Source: Flavobacterium sp. (GTDB lineage Bacteria; Bacteroidota; Bacteroidia; Flavobacteriales; Flavobacteriaceae). Taken from it: 64,000 bases of DNA. The notes under the pieces were generated by a model. The model saw only the letters and a program-made list of their open reading frames with translations, was not told the DNA's origin and ran no database searches. The position numbers were made by a program, and so were the translations under genes. Numbering within the stretch: the first letter of the stretch is position 1; each line of letters starts with the position of its first letter. Positions 34,504-42,434 of this stretch are shown piece by piece. The DNA is taken from contig NZ_PNJW01000007.1 of assembly GCF_013822155.1 (NCBI RefSeq), forward strand, positions 18,519 through 82,518. The letters are read 5' to 3'.

Positions 34504-35691
34504 ATGGATATAATTCTTGTTTTTGTCGTTTTATTGATTGCAACCCAAGTGTTGTTAAATAGTCTTGCTAAAAAACATCTTTTTTTTAATAAAAAACTAC
34601 TTAACTATCTGTATTTTTATCATTTAGTATTCTTTTTAGTATACTATACTTATACTATTTATAACCCTTCTGACTCTAAATTCTACTACTTATTTACCGA
34701 GGAATCTTCTTTAGATTGGTTTGGAATTTTAGATACCAATAATGGGTTTATTCATTTTTTAGCCTATCCATTTGTTAAAATTGGTTTGTCCTATGAATCT
34801 TTAATGCTTATATTTTCCTGGTTTGGATATGTAGGATTTGTGTTTGCTTATCTTTTTATGCGGGAAAATATTCCAATTAATGTAAAAGTTTTTAAAAAAT
34901 ATGATTTATTGACATTATTACTCTTTTTACCCAATATGCATTTTTGGACGGTTTCTTTAGGAAAGGGTTCTGTCATTTTTATGGGTTTAATGATTTTTAC
35001 TTATGCCGTGAAATCGCCTTATCGACGATGGTTTTTATTGATTTTTGGAGGATTTTTTGTTTATATGGTTCGTCCACACGTCATGTTATTTATGTTAGTA
35101 TCAGTGACAGCAGGATTATGGTTTGGAAAAGAAAAAATGAGTACTGGTTTAAAATTTTTGATTGTCATTGCCTCTATCGGGTTTTTGGCAGCCGCCAGTA
35201 ATTCCATTTTAGCCGTTGCTAAATTAGAAAACTCTGAAAATGTCATTTCTGATTTTGAAACATTTGCAGAATCCAGATCACAAGGGTTGTCAGAAAAAGC
35301 CGGTTCAGGAGTTGCCATGAGTAATTATCCGCTTCCTGTTAAGTTATTTACTTTTTGGTTCCGACCTCTTTTTGTAGATTCTCCCGGGGTTCTAGGGATA
35401 TTCAGTTCTTTTGAAAATTTTATTTATTTACTTTTGTTCGCTAAAATATGTAATAAACGATTTATAAAGTTTTATAGGAATTCAGTTTACATGGTTAAAA
35501 TGTCGGCGATTGCCTTTTTGTTAACTTCTTTTGCGATGACTTTTGTGATGTCGAATTTGGGGATTATTATGCGGCAAAAATCCATGGTGATGTATTTTGC
35601 CTTTTTTGTCATTTATTATTTTTTAGCCCAGGAGGAATATGATAAGCAGCAAAAGCGGGGTTTAGTTTTAAACGATATAACTCCTTCGTAA
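34504..35691 (+). CDS. Wzy/EpsG-like polysaccharide polymerase (membrane protein, copy 1)
   Basis: This 395-residue protein has about 10 hydrophobic helices. It includes FLPNMHFWTVSLGKGSVIFMGLM, GGFFVYMVRPHVMLFMLVS (a conserved RPH after a helix) and FWFRPLFVDSPGVLGIFSSFENFIYLLLF. The topology and the W-LGK / RPH / FRPLF pattern match proteins annotated as EpsG-like or hypothetical polymerases in Bacteroidota glycan loci. It is the best candidate Wzy together with its paralogue at 36651. The polymerase role is inferred from topology and context. Confidence 0.72.
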   Translation: MDIILVFVVLLIATQVLLNSLAKKHLFFNKKLLNYLYFYHLVFFLVYYTYTIYNPSDSKFYYLFTEESSLDWFGILDTNNGFIHFLAYPFVKIGLSYESLMLIFSWFGYVGFVFAYLFMRENIPINVKVFKKYDLLTLLLFLPNMHFWTVSLGKGSVIFMGLMIFTYAVKSPYRRWFLLIFGGFFVYMVRPHVMLFMLVSVTAGLWFGKEKMSTGLKFLIVIASIGFLAAASNSILAVAKLENSENVISDFETFAESRSQGLSEKAGSGVAMSNYPLPVKLFTFWFRPLFVDSPGVLGIFSSFENFIYLLLFAKICNKRFIKFYRNSVYMVKMSAIAFLLTSFAMTFVMSNLGIIMRQKSMVMYFAFFVIYYFLAQEEYDKQQKRGLVLNDITPS

Positions 35692-35692
35692 C

Positions 35693-36649
35693 ATGGAAAA
35701 AGGAAAGTTTGTCATTTCGTTGGATTTTGAATTGGTTTGGGGTGTGTTTGATCACATTACCCTAACGGATAAAGTGGCTTATTTTGACAATACACTCGAG
35801 GTTATTCCAAAGATGTTAGCTTGTTTTGAAAAACATCAACTCCACGTTACTTGGGCAACAGTTGGCATGCTTTTTAATCAAAATTGGGAAGAATGGCTGG
35901 GTAATAAACCAGTTGAAATACCCACTTATACCAATACCAAGTTAGATGCCTATGCGTATGGATTGCAACATCAACATCTTGGTTTGGACCGCTTCTTTTT
36001 TGCTCCTGAATTAATAAAATTGATTCAAAAAATACCCGGACAAGAGTTGGCTACCCACACCTATTCGCACTATTATTGTTTAGAATCCGGTCAAACCAAA
36101 ACACAATTTGAACAGGATTTGGACAAAGCTGTTATGATGGCTTCCAACTTCGGAGCAACATTACATTCCTTAGTTTTTCCAAGAAATCAATGGAATCCGG
36201 ATTATCTTGGCAGTTGTCAGGAAAGAGGTATTACGCAATTGCGTTCCAATCCGGACGCATGGTATTGGAAAGATACGTCACAATCATCTTTAGCCACTAA
36301 GTTATTTCGAACCGGAGATGCTTATTTACCCTTAGGTTCTACCTCGTATTCGATGGAAAAAGTGAAAGTTGATTTAGTAACTGCTCAACCCGCCAGTCGT
36401 TTTTTAAGACCCCATCATCGTTTATCTCTTTTGAATTCATTGCGGTTGCAACGTATCAAAAATGAAATGTTGCAGGCCGCCAAACAGGGTGAAGTATATC
36501 ATTTGTGGTGGCACCCGCATAATTTTGGAAATCATCCCGTCGAATCGATGGTGGTTTTGCATGAAATTGCTTCGTGGTTTACTTTATTACACGAAAAATA
36601 TGGTATGGAGTCAGTACCCATGAAGGATTTAACCTCAGCAATCCAGTAA
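35693..36649 (+). CDS. NodB-like polysaccharide deacetylase family protein
   Basis: This 318-residue protein starts KFVISLDFELVWGVFDH, the DxE/D metal-ligand start of the polysaccharide deacetylase fold. ATHTYSHYYCLESGQTK supplies the HxxxH metal-binding motif, followed by FPRNQWNPDYL and the C-terminal HLWWHPHNFGNHP with the catalytic His region. No signal peptide is visible, so it probably acts in the cytoplasm on a lipid-linked or nucleotide-linked sugar, or belongs to the subgroup with unknown substrate. It sits between the two Wzy-like genes with 1-bp gaps. Confidence 0.88.
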   Translation: MEKGKFVISLDFELVWGVFDHITLTDKVAYFDNTLEVIPKMLACFEKHQLHVTWATVGMLFNQNWEEWLGNKPVEIPTYTNTKLDAYAYGLQHQHLGLDRFFFAPELIKLIQKIPGQELATHTYSHYYCLESGQTKTQFEQDLDKAVMMASNFGATLHSLVFPRNQWNPDYLGSCQERGITQLRSNPDAWYWKDTSQSSLATKLFRTGDAYLPLGSTSYSMEKVKVDLVTAQPASRFLRPHHRLSLLNSLRLQRIKNEMLQAAKQGEVYHLWWHPHNFGNHPVESMVVLHEIASWFTLLHEKYGMESVPMKDLTSAIQ

Positions 36650-36650
36650 C

Positions 36651-37799
36651 TTGAATAAAATAGCCAACATTTTTGATTTTTCTACTTTTTGGGTTTCACT
36701 TCAACAACCTGACAGTAAAATTTTTAAAATGGGTTTATTCTTATGGCATTTTGTTTTTGTTTTTATCGCTTGGAACGATAGAGTAAAAATTGGGATATCA
36801 GATGCCCATTATTATTGGGCTGAAAATTATTCTCTGGCTGAAAAAAGTTGGTTTTCTTTTTTTAGTTATGGAACCGACTTTGTGGTTTGGCTCAATTATC
36901 CTTTTATTAAATTGGGTGTCCCTTTCTTGGGTGGATTTATTATATATGGCCTTATTGGGTATTTTGCCCTTTTAAATTTTATTCATTGGATTACTCTTGT
37001 GCTTGGTAGTTCCGTGAAATTCGGAAAATATAACCTCTTGCTGTTGTTGTTTTTTTGGCCTAATTTACATTATTGGACAGCCGTTTTAGGGAAAGAAGCT
37101 TTGATTTTTTGGAGTCTTTCCGTTTTATTTTTGGGTTTTACCACCCAACAATTTAAAAATCTTTCTTTTGTGTTGGCTGTTTTATTGTTGCTGGTGATTC
37201 GTCCTCATGTCGGCTTATTACTGCTCGCTGCCGGAGGACTTGCTTATTTGATTACTTCGGAAATGCCTTTCCGTAGAAAATTAAAAAAAGTCTTTTTTCT
37301 TTTGCCTTTTGCCGTGGTATTATTTTATATGGTTTTAACCCTATCAAAAATCAGGTATTTGGATTGGGATCGTATTGTTCGGTTTAACAGAGGTTCCGTT
37401 TTGTCTTTTAGTGATTCGGGGTCTTATGTGCCTATGGAGACCTATTCCTGGTTTTACCGCCTGGTTTCTTTTTATTTCCGTCCTTTTTTATGTGAAGCTA
37501 CTTCTTTTAGAACCGTTATTGTTGGGTTAGATAATTTAATTTACCTTATTTTGCATGGAATAGCTTTGGTTTTTCTATACCGCTATTTTTCAAAGCTTAA
37601 ACAATTGCGTATGCCATTTTGGTGGTATACTGCTGTTTTTTTTAGTTTGTTTTGTGGGATGGTATTTATCTTTCGCTATGCTAATTTTGGAATTTTTATG
37701 CGTACCAAAATTATGTATGCTCCTTTTATGGTTGTCGCGTTACTTTGGTTAAGTTTGGAATTAAAAAATATAACTGTTTTAAATAAAAGTAAAAATTGA
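36651..37799 (+). CDS. Wzy/EpsG-like membrane protein (copy 2)
   Basis: This 382-residue polytopic protein begins at TTG 36651. It has LFFWPNLHYWTAVLGKEALIFWSLSVLF and LAVLLLLVIRPHVGLLLLAAGG, matching the W-LGK and RPH pattern of the protein at 34504, and SFYFRPFLCEATSFRTVIVGLDNLIYLI in the equivalent later position. It therefore appears to be a divergent paralogue of the other Wzy candidate. Two such genes in one locus could mean two linkages or two repeat units. The stop overlaps the next start by 4 bp. Confidence 0.7.
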   Translation: MNKIANIFDFSTFWVSLQQPDSKIFKMGLFLWHFVFVFIAWNDRVKIGISDAHYYWAENYSLAEKSWFSFFSYGTDFVVWLNYPFIKLGVPFLGGFIIYGLIGYFALLNFIHWITLVLGSSVKFGKYNLLLLLFFWPNLHYWTAVLGKEALIFWSLSVLFLGFTTQQFKNLSFVLAVLLLLVIRPHVGLLLLAAGGLAYLITSEMPFRRKLKKVFFLLPFAVVLFYMVLTLSKIRYLDWDRIVRFNRGSVLSFSDSGSYVPMETYSWFYRLVSFYFRPFLCEATSFRTVIVGLDNLIYLILHGIALVFLYRYFSKLKQLRMPFWWYTAVFFSLFCGMVFIFRYANFGIFMRTKIMYAPFMVVALLWLSLELKNITVLNKSKN

Positions 37800-38953
37800 C
37801 TACACACAAAAAAAAATTAATACGTATCACTACGGTTCCACTTTCTTTAGATAAATTATTGGAAGGGCAGTTGCGTTTTATGCAACAGCATTTTGAAGTG
37901 ACTGCGATTTCTTCCGAAAAAGCATACCTTGAAAAAATCGGTAATCGGGAAGGTGTTAGCACTTATCATTTGGAAATGACCCGACAAATTACCCCGTTCA
38001 GTGATTTGATTTCCTTAATTAAACTTACTTTCTATTTTCTTAAAGTCAGACCGGATATAGTGCATTCCCACACGCCAAAAGCCGGTATTGTGGGTATGGC
38101 TGCTGCTTTTTTAGCCCGAGTTCCGCATCGTTTTCATACGGTAGCCGGTTTACCTTTGTTAGAAGAATCGGGTAGTAAGCGAAAGGTGTTGGATTTTGTG
38201 GAAAAGGCGACTTACTTTTTTGCCAATAAAGTATACCCTAACTCCAATGGATTGAAAGAAATTATTCTTCAAAATAACTATTGTAAGCCCAAAAAATTAA
38301 CCGTTTTGGCTAACGGTAGTACCAATGGCATCAATACTACTTATTTTTCCAACGACCATTTCAGTTTTGCCCAAAAGGAGGAATTGAAAGTACGCTATGA
38401 CATTCAAGACACTGATTTTGTCTTTATTTTTGTTGGTCGTTTGGTTACTGATAAGGGGATTAATGAATTGATTGCCGCTTTTAAAAAATTAAAGATTAAT
38501 CATCCTACTGCGAAGCTTTTATTGGTAGGTCCCTTGGAAACCGAATTAGATCCTTTACTTCCCCAAACATTAGAAGCGATTGAAAATGTAAAACAAATTA
38601 AGGCGGTGGGTTATCAACAAGATGTTCGGTTGTTTTTTGCCATTTCCCATTGTCTTGTTTTTCCGAGCTATCGTGAAGGATTTCCCAATGTGGTGATGCA
38701 AGCCGGAGCGATGGAGCTTCCTTCGATTGTTTCTAATATTAATGGTTGTAACGAAATCATTGTTCCTTCTCAAAACGGGGTTATTATTCCCACTAAAGAT
38801 GAAAAAACATTGTTAGAGGTCATGATAGAACTGATGGAAAACAAGGATTATTATGCACAATTGCGGGAAAATGCGAGGCCGATGATTGTGAATCGGTATG
38901 AACAGCAGGTTGTTTGGAAGGCTATTTTGAAGGAATATCAGCTGATGGGGTGA
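37796..38953 (+). CDS. GT4-family glycosyltransferase ending the first polysaccharide block
   Basis: This 385-residue GT-B enzyme starts at TTG 37796, overlapping the upstream TGA. It begins KLIRITTVPLSLDKLLEGQLRFM and has RPDIVHSHTPKAGIVGMAAAFLARVPHRFHTVAGLPL, typical of the CapM/WbaZ-like group. FVGRLVTDKGINELIAAF, KLLLVGPLETELDPL and FPSYREGFPNVVMQAGAMELPSIV form the donor-binding domain. It is the last + strand gene of the block. A minus-strand unknown gene and a toxin-antitoxin pair follow. Confidence 0.92.
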   Translation: MTTHKKKLIRITTVPLSLDKLLEGQLRFMQQHFEVTAISSEKAYLEKIGNREGVSTYHLEMTRQITPFSDLISLIKLTFYFLKVRPDIVHSHTPKAGIVGMAAAFLARVPHRFHTVAGLPLLEESGSKRKVLDFVEKATYFFANKVYPNSNGLKEIILQNNYCKPKKLTVLANGSTNGINTTYFSNDHFSFAQKEELKVRYDIQDTDFVFIFVGRLVTDKGINELIAAFKKLKINHPTAKLLLVGPLETELDPLLPQTLEAIENVKQIKAVGYQQDVRLFFAISHCLVFPSYREGFPNVVMQAGAMELPSIVSNINGCNEIIVPSQNGVIIPTKDEKTLLEVMIELMENKDYYAQLRENARPMIVNRYEQQVVWKAILKEYQLMG

Positions 38954-38987
38954 TTATAACTCTAATTCGCAGATTAGGTGGATACGC

Positions 38988-39755
38988 TTATTTAGGGTTA
39001 TGTTTCAGGACTTGCTGAATGGTTACTGAATTGAAACTTCTTTTGAGTGGTCTGACTGTTTTTTTGTATTTTTCAGAAAAGCCCACGAAAACGTAGAGTA
39101 ACACTAATTTATCCCCTTTTAATTTCTCCGGGTGGAGTGTAATGTCGATGGTCTTGTCTTCTTTTTCAAACGTCACTTCTTCGCTGTAAGCCGTTTCGAA
39201 AGTATCTTTTTCATAGTCCCAATTTGTTTGAGCAACTGCTAAGTGAACAAAAGAAGCATTTTCCGGCCATTCGATGTCGTGAAGCAACGAGAGGTTAGGC
39301 AGGTTAAACGTTTCCGATTGGACATCCCATTTTCCCTTTTTTTTCAGGGTTTGGTACAATGGTTTTAGTTTGTTTCCCTCGAAACCAATCAGTAAATTTA
39401 CTCCTTCCGTGGTATTCATTCCGTTTTCAACGGTTCTTTCTCCTCTTTGATTCAAGGTATCTTCTTCTAAAATTTCAAATATTATTTTGTTGGCTCTTCC
39501 AGCGAAGCTTACGTCTTTGGCTTTTTTATTGAACTGTAGAGTCAAAAATCGAAATATTCTACTTTTTTTAGAAGCCTGACCAAATTCTATTCCATGTTTT
39601 TTAATTGTGTTGAAAATCGGATTGGTTTTAAACTGTTCGGCGGTTATGCCTGATTTACCTTTTGTACGCACGCGGTTCACTTTACCTTGATCTAAATAAA
39701 AGTTAAGATCACCAATAGTTCCGATGATTACAAAGGGAGCTTTTACGATTGCCAT
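38988..39755 (-). CDS. Conserved Bacteroidota hypothetical protein
   Basis: This 255-residue soluble protein has no recognised catalytic motif. The N-terminus (KAPFVIIGTIGDLNFYLDQGKVNRVRTKGKSGITAEQFKTNPIF) and EFGQASKKSRIFRFLTLQF follow a pattern that I recall from a Bacteroidota-restricted family of hypothetical proteins (G-x-IG-x-L-x-FY ... EFG-x-A-S). The C-terminal half is rich in beta-type sequence. It is the only minus-strand gene between the two polysaccharide blocks, next to a HigBA pair and repeats, so it may belong to an accessory insert. The function is unknown. Confidence 0.75.
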   Translation of the reverse strand: MAIVKAPFVIIGTIGDLNFYLDQGKVNRVRTKGKSGITAEQFKTNPIFNTIKKHGIEFGQASKKSRIFRFLTLQFNKKAKDVSFAGRANKIIFEILEEDTLNQRGERTVENGMNTTEGVNLLIGFEGNKLKPLYQTLKKKGKWDVQSETFNLPNLSLLHDIEWPENASFVHLAVAQTNWDYEKDTFETAYSEEVTFEKEDKTIDITLHPEKLKGDKLVLLYVFVGFSEKYKKTVRPLKRSFNSVTIQQVLKHNPK

Positions 39756-39989
39756 GATTTTGTGAGTTTAGGTTTTCAAATATCTTAAAATGATTTTAGA
39801 TTTGCAAAGAGAATATACCTTAGATCATCTGAATTATTGAATGGAGACAAAAACAAGAAATAATAGAAATGATTTATTCTTATTTGAATTTTTTTAAAAG
39901 TAAGTTTTTTAACCGCCCAGTAATAAAAGAGTTGTAAAGCTCAATTTTTGGCTTAACAAACCTGCTCTTCTGAAAAGAACAAAATTTAT

Positions 39990-40020
39990 TTCCCAAAACG
40001 GGAACTTTTAATTATCTTTG
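39990..40020 (+). promoter_or_regulatory. higBA promoter with palindromic operator candidate
   Basis: TATCTTTG at 40013-40020 is a perfect -7 element, 17 bp before the higB start codon. TTCCC-AAAAC-GGGAA at 39990-40004 is a perfect 5-bp inverted repeat in the -33 to -10 interval, where an autorepressor such as HigA would block polymerase. No good TTG at -33 is visible. Confidence 0.5.
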
Positions 40021-40037
40021 TTAAAAAATTATAACAA

Positions 40038-40331
40038 TTGAGGGTAATTGCAAAGAAAATATTGAAGGATTTTTGGGAAGACCATAAAGATTGTGAACAG
40101 CAATTGAAATCTTGGTATCAGGAAGCTAGTAAGACTAGATGGAAAACCCCAAATGAAATAAAGACTGAATATCCCAGTGCAAGCATTTTGAGTGATAACA
40201 GAGTTGTATTCAATATTAAAGGAAATACTTATAGATTAATTGTAAAAATAAATTATGATTATCAGATGGTTTGGATTCGTTTTATTGGGACTCATGCTGA
40301 ATATGATAAAATTAACGCTAATGAAATTTAA
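40038..40331 (+). CDS. higB: HigB-family toxin (mRNA interferase)
   Basis: This 97-residue protein is of the HigB_toxin family: VIAKKILKDFWEDHKDCEQQLKSWYQEASKTRWKTPNEIK, then VFNIKGNTYRLIVKINYDYQMVWIRFIGTHAEYDKI. This is a RelE-like fold with the conserved YRL...R.IGTHxEYDxI ending. It is expected to cleave mRNA on the ribosome. The start is TTG at 40038, the only suitable codon at the family N-terminus. The antitoxin gene follows after 5 bp, and the toxin-first order is characteristic of higBA. Confidence 0.92.
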   Translation: MRVIAKKILKDFWEDHKDCEQQLKSWYQEASKTRWKTPNEIKTEYPSASILSDNRVVFNIKGNTYRLIVKINYDYQMVWIRFIGTHAEYDKINANEI

Positions 40332-40336
40332 TTGAT

Positions 40337-40693
40337 ATGGACATTAAACCAATAAAAACAGAAAGAGATTATAATCAAGCAATAGAAAGACTTGAAATTA
40401 TTTTTAATGCTAAGTCAGGTTCTCCAGAGGGAGATGAATTAGAAGTTCTTGGAATTCTGATTGATCAATATGAAAATGAAAATTTTCCAATAGGATTACC
40501 TGATCCAATCGAAGCTATTAAATTTAGAATGGAACAAATGGGCTACAATCAATCTGATTTGGCAAATATTGTCGGATTAAAAAGTCGTGCAAGTGAAATT
40601 CTCAATCGAAAAAGGAAACTTACCTTAGAAATGATTAGACAGATTCATGAAACATTGCATATTCCAACGGATGTATTGATTCAAACCTATTAA
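40337..40693 (+). CDS. higA: HigA-family antitoxin with XRE helix-turn-helix
   Basis: This 118-residue protein has an N-terminal toxin-binding part (YNQAIERLEIIFNAKSGSPEGDELEVLGILIDQYENENFP) and a C-terminal XRE-type HTH (FRMEQMGYNQSDLANIVGLKSRASEILNRKRKLTLEMIRQIHETL). It neutralises HigB and probably represses the higBA promoter, where a TTCCC/GGGAA palindrome is present. The pair lies between two polysaccharide gene blocks. Confidence 0.92.
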   Translation: MDIKPIKTERDYNQAIERLEIIFNAKSGSPEGDELEVLGILIDQYENENFPIGLPDPIEAIKFRMEQMGYNQSDLANIVGLKSRASEILNRKRKLTLEMIRQIHETLHIPTDVLIQTY

Positions 40694-40793
40694 ATTAAGC
40701 ACGTTTGCAAACACTGGTTGGCATGGATGACGAGGTCAGAGCAAGCACAGCCTGATGACAAGGTTCATTTTTTAGGATTTTGGATTAAATAGT

Positions 40794-40903
40794 AAGTAGA
40801 TTGTGGAACTTCGACAGGCTCAGTCTGACAGTGTGCATCATTATAGTGTTCGGTGTTAAGAAGGAAGTAGATTGTGGGACTTCGACAGGCTCAGTCTGAC
40901 AGT
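40794..40903 (+). repeat. Pair of 39-bp direct repeats (CTTCGACAGGCTCAG type)
   Basis: Copies at 40794-40832 and 40865-40903 differ at one base (A/G). Both start AAGTAGATTGTGG and contain CTTCGACAGGCTCAGTCTG. This core resembles short dispersed intergenic repeats seen in many Bacteroidota genomes. The copies are 32 bp apart, downstream of higA. Confidence 0.8.
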
Positions 40904-40975
40904 CCTAATTTTCACCCAATGGGTTATTAACTATTAAGGCTTTCAACTTTTTAAGGATTAACTCAAAAAAAGTTG

Positions 40976-40983
40976 TAATTTTG
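40976..40983 (+). promoter_or_regulatory. -7 element of the second polysaccharide operon
   Basis: TAATTTTG matches TAnnTTTG and lies 13 bp before the ATG at 40997. Only T-rich sequence, with no exact TTG, is present at the -33 distance. Confidence 0.5.
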
Positions 40984-40996
40984 GCGAACTATTAAA

Positions 40997-41218
40997 ATGT
41001 GGATGCTGCAGCTTAGTTTAGAATCAATTCTATTTTCAACGCTTTTTCAGCAAAAAGCGTTAGGGTCTTTAGAAAAAGACTACGGACAATCTATTCGCTT
41101 TGCTATCAAAAGGGACTTAATGGTTGAACAAAAATTGTCAATCCAACTTTTTGAAAGTTATTCCCTTGCTCCCTTTGAAGTAATTACCCCAGTGCTTTAC
41201 GACCCCTTTTTACAGTAA
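40997..41218 (+). CDS. Small protein of unknown function at the head of the pgl-like operon
   Basis: This 73-residue open frame lies directly after a good -7 element and 3 bp before the priming transferase gene, so it would be the first cistron. It contains LSLESILFSTLFQQKALGSLEKDYGQSIRFAIKRDLMVEQKLSIQLFESYSLAPFEVITP. There is no signal peptide, membrane helix or recognised domain. It could be a genuine small protein, a translated leader, or the remnant of a larger gene. Confidence 0.5.
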   Translation: MWMLQLSLESILFSTLFQQKALGSLEKDYGQSIRFAIKRDLMVEQKLSIQLFESYSLAPFEVITPVLYDPFLQ

Positions 41219-41221
41219 ACT

Positions 41222-41824
41222 ATGTATTCTACCCTTTTTAAACCGGTTATTGATTTCCTCGCTGCATTTTTTGGGTTGCTTTTGCTTTCTCCACTTTTTG
41301 TTTTTATTACTCTCGGGTTGTTTATTGCCAATCAAGGCAAGCCTTTTTTTATACAACCCCGTCCCGGAAAAAACGGTGTTATCTTTAACATTGTTAAGTT
41401 TAAAACAATGAATGATAAAAAGGATAGTGAAGGTAAATTGTTGTCTGATGCGGAACGGCTAACTCCTATTGGTTCTTTTGTCCGTAAAACATCCTTAGAT
41501 GAAATTCCCCAATTGCTCAATGTACTGAAAGGCGACATGAGCTTGATAGGCCCCCGGCCTTTGTTGACCCATTATTTACATTTATACAGTGAATTTCAAA
41601 ATCGTCGTCACGAGGTAAAGCCCGGTATTACCGGATGGGCACAAGTAAACGGTAGAAATGCTATTTCATGGGATAAAAAATTTGAGTATGACGTTTGGTA
41701 TGTGGACCATTTGAGTTTTGGATTGGATGTTAAAATTTTATTCAAAACCATTCAAAAAGTAATCAAAAAAGAAGGTATTAACGCTGCCGATGCAGCCACA
41801 ATAGAACCATTTGATGGCAATTAA
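41222..41824 (+). CDS. PglC/WcaJ-type phosphoglycosyl transferase (priming sugar transferase)
   Basis: This 200-residue monotopic enzyme transfers a phospho-sugar from a UDP-sugar to undecaprenyl phosphate at the inner membrane. A re-entrant hydrophobic segment lies near the N-terminus (VIDFLAAFFGLLLLSPLFVFITL). FFIQPRPGKNGVIFNIVKFKTM and RKTSLDEIPQLLNVLKGDMSLIGPRPLL (catalytic DE) and KPGITGWAQVNGRN are typical of the short PglC-like group. It has no N-terminal multi-helix domain. With PglD/E-like genes downstream, the primed sugar is probably di-N-acetylbacillosamine or a related sugar. Confidence 0.95.
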   Translation: MYSTLFKPVIDFLAAFFGLLLLSPLFVFITLGLFIANQGKPFFIQPRPGKNGVIFNIVKFKTMNDKKDSEGKLLSDAERLTPIGSFVRKTSLDEIPQLLNVLKGDMSLIGPRPLLTHYLHLYSEFQNRRHEVKPGITGWAQVNGRNAISWDKKFEYDVWYVDHLSFGLDVKILFKTIQKVIKKEGINAADAATIEPFDGN

Positions 41825-42434
41825 CATTTCTCTATTCGGTGCCAGTGGACATGGTAAAGTAATTTTAGATATTCTACAATCGACAGGTCAATCTGTTGAC
41901 GTTGTTTATGATGATTATCCTAAACAGCCCAGTTTATTAGAAGTGCCTATTGTTCCTGCTTCTACATTGGATTCTGTAAAAATTGATTCCTTGATTTTAT
42001 CTATCGGTAATAATAAAGTAAGAAAACGATTAGCTAAAAAACTAAATGTTACCTTTGCCAACGCTATTCATCCTTCAGCGATTCTTTCCAAGCATATAGC
42101 CATTGGTGAAGGAACGGTAGTTATGGCGGGTGTAAAAGTTAATCCAGATGCTGTTATAGGGAAACATTGTATTTTGAATACAGGTGCTATTGTTGAGCAC
42201 GATTGCAAAATTGGTGATTTTGCTCATCTTTCTCCCGGTGTGGCTTTAGCAGGAAATGTTACTGTTGGCGAAGGAACGCATGTAGGTATCGGTTCGTGTG
42301 TTATTCAAGGCATCACGATTGGTAAATGGGTTACGATAGGGGCAGGAGCAGTCATTATTAAAGATGTTCCAGATTATGCTGTTGTCGTAGGTAATCCCGG
42401 TAAAATAATTAAATATAATTTACAAGATGAATAA
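41811..42434 (+). CDS. PglD/NeuD-type sugar O- or N-acetyltransferase
   Basis: This 207-residue protein (start at either of two adjacent ATGs, 41811 or 41814) has an N-terminal Rossmann-like part, SLFGASGHGKVILDIL. A left-handed beta-helix of hexapeptide repeats follows (AIGEGTVVMAGVKVNPDAVIGKHCILNTGAIVEHDCKIG, VTVGEGTHVGIGSCVIQGITIG). The catalytic-type His lies in VEHDC. It would acetylate the 4-amino group made by the aminotransferase downstream. It overlaps the pglC-like gene by 14 bp. Confidence 0.93.
   Translation: MMAINISLFGASGHGKVILDILQSTGQSVDVVYDDYPKQPSLLEVPIVPASTLDSVKIDSLILSIGNNKVRKRLAKKLNVTFANAIHPSAILSKHIAIGEGTVVMAGVKVNPDAVIGKHCILNTGAIVEHDCKIGDFAHLSPGVALAGNVTVGEGTHVGIGSCVIQGITIGKWVTIGAGAVIIKDVPDYAVVVGNPGKIIKYNLQDE

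Larger units (their letters stand above)
40694..40996. other. Gene-free 303-bp stretch with dispersed repeats and a promoter
   Basis: This interval holds a 10-bp palindrome (GTTTGCAAAC, 40703-40712), the two 39-bp direct repeats annotated separately, and the -7 element of the next operon at 40976-40983. No open reading frame or RNA gene was recognised. Confidence 0.6.
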
